This document shows positions 58,973 through 64,000 of a stretch of DNA of 64,000 nucleotides, in pieces (within the stretch, counting starts at the first letter, position 1; every line of letters starts with the position of its first letter). A program made the translations under genes and the position numbers. A model generated the notes under the pieces. It worked only from the letters and a program-made list of their open reading frames with translations. It did no database searches and was not told where the DNA came from. Location: contig NZ_RRCM01000001.1 in assembly GCF_003862485.1 (NCBI RefSeq), positions 716,157 through 780,156 on the forward strand. Reading direction: 5' to 3'. Origin of the DNA: Lachnoanaerobaculum orale. Its GTDB lineage: Bacteria; Bacillota; Clostridia; Lachnospirales; Lachnospiraceae.

Positions 58973-61331
58973 TTTATTGATACTTGATGGGGCAATGGGT
59001 ACGATGCTTCAGGCTGCCGGTATGAAGGCGGGAGAACATCCTGAGGTTTTCGGATTTGATAATCCCGATATAGTTAAAAATATACATTTAAAATATATAG
59101 AAGCAGGAAGTAATATAATCTATGCCAATACCTTCGGAGCAAATGCGCATAAGCTTGAAGGTTGTAAGATAGATGTGGATACAGCTATAAAGAATGCAAT
59201 TCAGTCTGCAAAGGAAGCGGTTGCAGAAAGTAAAAGAGATGTAAAAGTGGCACTTGATATAGGTCCTATAGGAGAACTTTTGGAGCCGCTTGGAGTACTT
59301 AGATTTGAAGATGCCTACGATATATATAAGGAGATGGTGGTTGCAGGTGAAAAGTACGGCGCCGATATTATTGTATATGAGACCTTTACAGATCTCTATG
59401 ATGTAAGGGCAGGTGTGCTTGCAGCAAAGGAAAATACCAAACTTCCTGTTTGGGTAACTATGACATATGAGACCACAGGAAGGACATTTACCGGAACAAA
59501 GATAGAGTCAATGGCGGTGACACTTGAGGGACTTGGAGTGGATGCGATAGGATTTAACTGTTCACTTGGGCCTAAGGAGATATTGCCACTTGCAAGAAAG
59601 CTTAAGGAATGGACGACATTGCCTATTATAATAAAGCCTAATGCCGGACTTCCGAATCCTTCTACAGGAGAATATGACCTTCATGCAGCCGATTTTGCAA
59701 AGCTTATGGCGGAGTATAAAAGTTTTGGTATATCATATGCAGGAGGATGCTGCGGTACGGCGCCTGATTTTATAAAGGAGCTTAAGTCAGAGCTTGATGC
59801 TACAGAGGCCAAAGAGGGTAAAAGCGTTAAGGTAAAGACAGGTATATGCTCGGCAAATGAGATGGTGGAGCTGAACGGGGTAAGAGTTGTAGGAGAAAGA
59901 TTAAATCCTACAGGTAAAAAAAGATTTCAGGAAGCGCTTTTAAACCATGAGATGGAGTATATCTGTAAGGTGGCCATAGAGGAAGAGGAATCAGGTGCCG
60001 ATATACTTGATATAAATGTGGGTGTACCGGGCGGTGATGAAGTGGCACTTATGAGAGAGGCTGTAAAAGCGGTACAGTCGGTTGTCAATATTCCGCTGCA
60101 GATAGACTCATCAAATCCTGAGGCAATTGAAGCAGGACTTCGTGTATATAACGGTAGAGCAATAGTAAACTCGGTAAATGCCGAGGATGACAGACTTGAC
60201 CTCATATTGCCTATTGTAAAGAAATACGGTGCGGCGGTGATAGGCTTGGCGTTGAATGAGAACGGACTTCCTACTACCGCACAGGAAAGAGTCGACAATG
60301 CAAAGCATATCTTAGACAGGGCGCTTGAATACGGTCTGAAAAAAGAAGATGTAATTATTGACTGTCTTACACTTACAGTTTCGGCACAGCAGGATCAGGC
60401 AAGAGAGACTCTTGAGGCGGTAAGAATGGTGACAAATGACCTCGGACTGCACACGACTCTCGGAGTCAGCAATATATCCTTCGGTTTGCCTGCAAGAAGC
60501 CATATTACGGAAAATTTCCTTATACAGGCAATGTATGCAGGTCTTGATTTGCCTATAGTGAACCCGAATATTGAAGGCATTATGAATGCAATATACTCAT
60601 ATAAGGTGCTTTCAGGAGAGGATAAGGACTCGGTAAAGTATATTGAAAGATTTGCTACCGTAAAAACCGAGACAAAGGTGGTAACAGTCTCAAATAACGG
60701 AGAAGTTACAAAAGAGATGGTGGAAGATGCCATATTGAAGGGACTTAAGGAAGAGACTTACAATAACGCAAAGAAGCTTTTGGAAGACCACGGAGAGCTT
60801 GAAATAATAAACGAATACCTGATACCGGCACTTGATACTGTAGGAGATTTATATGAAAAGCAGGTAATATTCCTGCCACAGCTTATCAATGCAGCCAATG
60901 CGGCAAGCTCGGCATTTGAGCTTATTAAAGAAAGAATAGCAAACAAGGGCGAGCACAATGTCAGCAAGGGTAAGATTGTGGTATGTACAGTGAAGGGTGA
61001 TATCCACGATATCGGAAAGAATATAGTAAAGGTAATTTTGGAAAACTACGGCTACAGAATGATTGACCTCGGAAGAGATGTTGATATCAAAAATGTGGTG
61101 GATACCGTAGTCAGAGAAAATGTAAAGCTTGTAGGACTTTCAGCACTTATGACTACCACATTGCCTGCAATGAAAAAGACTATTGAAGAAATCAGAAAGG
61201 TGTCTGATGACTGTAAAGTTTGGGTAGGCGGTGCGGTGCTTACAAAAGAATATGCGGATGAGATGGGAGCGGATTTCTATGCACCTGATGCCAGAAGTTC
61301 GGTTGACATAGCAAAGACAGTTTTAGGATGA
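58965..61331 (+). CDS. metH: Cobalamin-dependent methionine synthase, without activation domain
   Basis: 788 residues, shorter than E. coli MetH (about 1,230) because the activation domain is encoded upstream. The homocysteine domain (1-290) has LLILDGAMGTML, GFNCSLGP and the zinc Cys pair GGCCGTAP. The pterin domain (about 300-560) has RVVGERLNPTGKKRFQEAL and DINVGVPGGDE. The cap and B12 domains (about 580-788) have the cobalt-binding KGDIHDIGKNIV and VGLSALMTTTLPAM. It makes methionine from homocysteine and 5-methyl-THF. Confidence 0.96.
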   Translation: MHNLLILDGAMGTMLQAAGMKAGEHPEVFGFDNPDIVKNIHLKYIEAGSNIIYANTFGANAHKLEGCKIDVDTAIKNAIQSAKEAVAESKRDVKVALDIGPIGELLEPLGVLRFEDAYDIYKEMVVAGEKYGADIIVYETFTDLYDVRAGVLAAKENTKLPVWVTMTYETTGRTFTGTKIESMAVTLEGLGVDAIGFNCSLGPKEILPLARKLKEWTTLPIIIKPNAGLPNPSTGEYDLHAADFAKLMAEYKSFGISYAGGCCGTAPDFIKELKSELDATEAKEGKSVKVKTGICSANEMVELNGVRVVGERLNPTGKKRFQEALLNHEMEYICKVAIEEEESGADILDINVGVPGGDEVALMREAVKAVQSVVNIPLQIDSSNPEAIEAGLRVYNGRAIVNSVNAEDDRLDLILPIVKKYGAAVIGLALNENGLPTTAQERVDNAKHILDRALEYGLKKEDVIIDCLTLTVSAQQDQARETLEAVRMVTNDLGLHTTLGVSNISFGLPARSHITENFLIQAMYAGLDLPIVNPNIEGIMNAIYSYKVLSGEDKDSVKYIERFATVKTETKVVTVSNNGEVTKEMVEDAILKGLKEETYNNAKKLLEDHGELEIINEYLIPALDTVGDLYEKQVIFLPQLINAANAASSAFELIKERIANKGEHNVSKGKIVVCTVKGDIHDIGKNIVKVILENYGYRMIDLGRDVDIKNVVDTVVRENVKLVGLSALMTTTLPAMKKTIEEIRKVSDDCKVWVGGAVLTKEYADEMGADFYAPDARSSVDIAKTVLG

Positions 61332-61337
61332 TAAATT

Positions 61338-63110
61338 ATGGAAAATATTAGAGACTATTTAAATAACAATGTTTTGCTCTTTGACGGAGCAATGGGAACA
61401 TACTATGATGAGCTTACAGATGACGGCATAGGCTGTGAACTTGCTAATATCAAAAATCCTGAACTTATAAAGGGTATTCATAATGAGTATATCGAAGCCG
61501 GGGCAAAGGCGATACTTACAAATACTTTTTCTGTAGGCATTGATGTGTTCAACGGAGACAGAAATTTACAAAAAGATGTGGTTGTTGCAGGAATTGATAT
61601 TGCAAATGAGGCCGCAAAGGACAGAGCATATGTCTTTGCGGATATAGGACCGATACATACAGGCAGTAATGAACTTGCATTTGAAGAGTACAAGGTTTTG
61701 ATAGATATTTTCTTGGAAAAGGGAGTAAAGAATTTTCTGTTTGAGACAAGAAGCAGCACAAGCGGAATGGTGTTAAGTGCCGAGTATATCAAAGAAAAAT
61801 GCAGTGACGCCTTTATAACAGCCTCATTTGCAGTGATGCCTGACGGATATTCAAGTGAAGGATATCAATATAAGGCATTGTTTACAGAGATTACAAACTC
61901 AGGTGTTTTTGATGCGGTGGGACTTAATTGTGTATCGGGAGCCAATCATATGGCAAAGCTTTTAAAGGATGTGGATACAAAGGGCCTTTATCTTTTTGCA
62001 AAGCCGAATGCGGGATACCCTGTAGTCAGAGATGACAGAGTTTACTACAGTTCACTTGCCAATTACTTTGCAAATCAGATAGAGGACATTCTTGAGATGG
62101 GTGTAAATATTGTAGGTGGATGTTGCGGAACCACACCTAAGCATATAGAGCTGTTAAAAAAGAGCATGAGCGGAAAACTGATAAAGCCGAGAAGAGCGGT
62201 AAAGTCCGAGAAAAACACGGCACAGAATATAAGAGTCAACAGATTCAAAGAAAAGCTTGATCTCGGTCAAAAACCTATAGCGGTGGAACTTGACTCACCT
62301 ATAGATACAAATATTACAAAGTTTATAGACAATGCAAAAAAGATAAAGGCGGCAGGTGCGGATATTATTACTATTGCAGATAATCCTATAGCCAGAGCCA
62401 GAATGGACAGCTGCCTGCTTGCCTGCAAAGTGAGAAATGAGCTTGACTTTGATGTACTTCCGCATATGACTTGCAGAGACAGGAATGTAAACGCTTCAAG
62501 AGGACTGCTTCTGGGCGCCAATGCAATGGGTGTTGACAATGTCCTTGTAATCACGGGAGACCCGATACCTAACGCTCAAAGAGATGAGATAAGATCGGTA
62601 TTTGAGTTCAATTCGGTGAAGTTTGCAAACTTTATCAATTCTTTGAATAATGATGTATTTGAAAGCCCTATGAATATCTGCGGTGCGTTGAATGTAAACT
62701 CAAGGAATTTCAGTGCGGAGCTAAAGAAAGCTGTCAGAAAACAGGAAAACGGTGTAAAGGTACTCTTTACTCAGCCGGTTTTGACAAAAAGGGCTATAGA
62801 GAATTTAAAGATTGCAAGGGAAAACTTGGATATTAAGATAATGGGCGGAATCATTCCGATTGTAAGTGAGAGAAACGCCAGATATATGCAAAGTGAAGTA
62901 AACGGCATATATATTACCGATGATATCGTAGAAAAGTATATCGGTAAGGAAAGAGAAGAGGCGGAAGAGATTGCGCTTTCAATGTCCAAAGAGATAGCAA
63001 ATGAAATCTATGATCTGGTGGACGGATATTATCTTATTACTGTTTTAAACAGAGTAAACTTAATGGAAAGACTTATAAAGACTGTAAAGAAAGTGTGCGA
63101 TAATAGATAA
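61338..63110 (+). CDS. Homocysteine methyltransferase/methylenetetrahydrofolate reductase fusion
   Basis: 590 residues. The N-terminal half (1-285) is an S-methyltransferase domain with NVLLFDGAMGTYYDEL, AVGLNCVSGANHMA and the zinc pair GGCCGTTPKHI. The C-terminal half (about 300-590) is a MetF-like barrel with PIAVELDSPIDTN, HMTCRDRNVNASRGLLLGANAMGVDNVLVITGDP and KVLFTQPV. The same fusion (YitJ) occurs in B. subtilis. In this operon it most likely supplies 5-methyl-THF to MetH. It starts six bases after the metH stop. Confidence 0.94.
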   Translation: MENIRDYLNNNVLLFDGAMGTYYDELTDDGIGCELANIKNPELIKGIHNEYIEAGAKAILTNTFSVGIDVFNGDRNLQKDVVVAGIDIANEAAKDRAYVFADIGPIHTGSNELAFEEYKVLIDIFLEKGVKNFLFETRSSTSGMVLSAEYIKEKCSDAFITASFAVMPDGYSSEGYQYKALFTEITNSGVFDAVGLNCVSGANHMAKLLKDVDTKGLYLFAKPNAGYPVVRDDRVYYSSLANYFANQIEDILEMGVNIVGGCCGTTPKHIELLKKSMSGKLIKPRRAVKSEKNTAQNIRVNRFKEKLDLGQKPIAVELDSPIDTNITKFIDNAKKIKAAGADIITIADNPIARARMDSCLLACKVRNELDFDVLPHMTCRDRNVNASRGLLLGANAMGVDNVLVITGDPIPNAQRDEIRSVFEFNSVKFANFINSLNNDVFESPMNICGALNVNSRNFSAELKKAVRKQENGVKVLFTQPVLTKRAIENLKIARENLDIKIMGGIIPIVSERNARYMQSEVNGIYITDDIVEKYIGKEREEAEEIALSMSKEIANEIYDLVDGYYLITVLNRVNLMERLIKTVKKVCDNR

Positions 63111-63159
63111 GTGGTAGTATAGCTTTGTACTAATAATATGAGTTTGAAGAGGTAAGCAT

Positions 63160-63612
63160 ATGGCGTATACAAAAGAAGATTTTGACAATTGGATATTTTT
63201 TATATCGGATAAGATGGATTACTTTACAAATGAGTTTGCAAATGAAAACAATCTATGTTTAGATTATTCTATAGATAGTCTAAATGCTTTGGAAGATTGG
63301 TTGCTTAAAAAGTATGAAAAGATAAGTGAGATTATAGAAGATAAGACATTATATAATAATACTTATAATATACTTGATTTATGCGGAGTTTATGTTGGTG
63401 AGGTGTTTAGAAAACATATAGGCGGAAATTGGTATATGATTATGGATAATCCTAAAAATGTATATTATAAGCTACCGGTACTTACAGATCCGTCTTATAT
63501 TGGAGAGACATATAAATGCCCAATTACTATGGTTACAGCCTGTTTGGACAGAAGAAGAGGAGATTATATTAGCTGGATTTTAAACAATAATATAGAAAAC
63601 ATGAAAAGATAA
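63160..63612 (+). CDS. Unknown 150-residue protein, possibly immunity-like
   Basis: Soluble, Asn/Asp/Tyr-rich, no signal peptide. GVYVGEVFRKHIGGNWYMIMDNPKNVYYKLPVLTDP resembles a segment found in small uncharacterised proteins near toxin or phage genes, but the family is not confirmed. AAGAGGTAAGC precedes ATG 63160. It sits alone between the methionine operon and a convergent cysteine desulfurase gene, and its AT-rich, Asn-rich coding is like the unknown genes at the left edge of the window. Confidence 0.6.
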   Translation: MAYTKEDFDNWIFFISDKMDYFTNEFANENNLCLDYSIDSLNALEDWLLKKYEKISEIIEDKTLYNNTYNILDLCGVYVGEVFRKHIGGNWYMIMDNPKNVYYKLPVLTDPSYIGETYKCPITMVTACLDRRRGDYISWILNNNIENMKR

Positions 63613-63621
63613 ACTAAATAA

Positions 63622-63651
63622 AATATCCAACATAGGGTGCTGTTGGATATT
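63622..63651. terminator. Bidirectional terminator
   Basis: AATATCCAACA (63622-63632) pairs with TGTTGGATATT (63641-63651), followed by T-runs; ends both convergent genes. Confidence 0.85.
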
Positions 63652-63653
63652 TT

Positions 63654-64000
63654 TTATTTTCTAAGCTGATTTATACATTTTTTTAGTACTTCAAATGTAG
63701 TATTCACCTCATCTTTGGTTGTGTACTTACTTAATGTAAGTCTAAGTGATGATGAGGCTCTTTTTTTATCATTTGAAATAGCCATTATTACATGTGAAGG
63801 GTCTATGCTACCGGTGGTACAGGCAGAACCAAGTGAGGCACAGACCCCATTTTGATTTAACAGGATTAAAAGTAATTCACCGTTGATATTTTCAAAATAT
63901 ATATTTATATTGTTGTTAAGCCTGTTGTGCATACACCCATTTAGATGTGAACCTTCTATATTTTTAAGTATCAGCGATAGTAGTTCATCTCTTAGCGTCT
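63654..64000 (-). CDS. Cysteine desulfurase, 3' part
   Basis: The frame is open from the right edge (64000) to TAA 63654-63656, 115 residues; the start is outside the window. The active-site segment is GVCASLGSACTTGSIDPSHVIMAI, with the catalytic Cys in SACTTGS, and GSHLNGCMHNRLNNNINIYF precedes it, as in NifS/IscS-like enzymes. The end SSLRLTLSKYTTKDEV matches the family's S-I-R-x-S-x-x-x-x-T-x-E. It takes sulfur from cysteine for Fe-S clusters or thiolation. Which subtype it is cannot be told without the N-terminus. Confidence 0.92.
   Translation of the reverse strand, partial: TLRDELLSLILKNIEGSHLNGCMHNRLNNNINIYFENINGELLLILLNQNGVCASLGSACTTGSIDPSHVIMAISNDKKRASSSLRLTLSKYTTKDEVNTTFEVLKKCINQLRK

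Noticed and set aside
1-64000. CRISPR array, insertion sequence, prophage, rRNA or ordinary tRNA genes
   Set aside because: No regularly spaced repeats, transposase, integrase or phage structural genes were seen, and no tRNA cloverleaf other than the tmRNA was recognised by eye.

Overview
The window looks like a chromosomal segment of a low-GC, Gram-positive anaerobe of the Clostridia, most likely Lachnospiraceae. This rests on gene content and order: a dcw cluster without mraZ, ftsA or murG, a rimP-nusA-rnpM-ylxQ-infB-rbfA-nrnA-truB-ribF operon, a SigI/RsgI pair, a split B12-dependent methionine synthase, many zinc-ribbon membrane proteins and AT-rich, AGA-rich coding. No genus is claimed. 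Most of the window is core genome on the plus strand, interrupted by short accessory patches.

Region by region. 1-1.1 kb is a degraded accessory patch: two near-identical copies of an unknown gene about 830 bp apart, with debris between them that includes the first 41 codons of an RNA 2'-phosphotransferase (kptA). 1.1-6.6 kb holds an unknown membrane protein, an HD hydrolase, nadE, a SpoU methylase, argF and a small membrane protein. 6.6-16 kb is the dcw cluster (rsmH, ftsL, PBP2, mraY, murD, ftsW, ftsQ, ftsZ) with a strong sigma-A-like promoter. 16-24.9 kb has divergent coaX/coaBC, prfC, pepV, metNIQ and a secreted amidase. 25-35.1 kb is an envelope cluster: three zinc-ribbon membrane proteins, an ABC-2 exporter, a VWA lipoprotein, a second amidase and an SH3 lipoprotein. 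35.2-35.9 kb is a VapBC module. 36-44.6 kb is the nusA-infB operon, running through ribF to a DUF1292 gene.

44.7-47.7 kb has a possible papain-like protein and the NAD pair pncB-nudC. 47.7-51.4 kb has two small membrane proteins, a secreted protein with a possible SigI promoter, and sigI-rsgI. 51.4-56.4 kb is the most unusual stretch: two copies of a terminator-like hairpin flank a 50-codon ORF just upstream of the RNA ligase gene rtcB, followed by an XRE regulator, a two-gene AAA ATPase/TOPRIM module of the kind used in antiphage defence (AbiL, PARIS or RloAB-like), and an ATP-grasp protein resembling the R2K clade. 56.4-58.05 kb has rplS, lexA with two SOS boxes over its promoter, and ssrA (tmRNA). 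58.1-63.1 kb is a methionine operon (MetH reactivation protein, metH, homocysteine methyltransferase/MTHF reductase) with a possible structured leader. The end has an unknown 150-residue protein and the 3' part of a cysteine desulfurase gene.

The best candidates for something undescribed are the rtcB island with its duplicated hairpins, the AAA-TOPRIM-ATP-grasp group, the leader before the methionine operon, and the secreted protein next to sigI-rsgI. All coordinates, motifs and repeats were read by eye. No database search or folding program was run.
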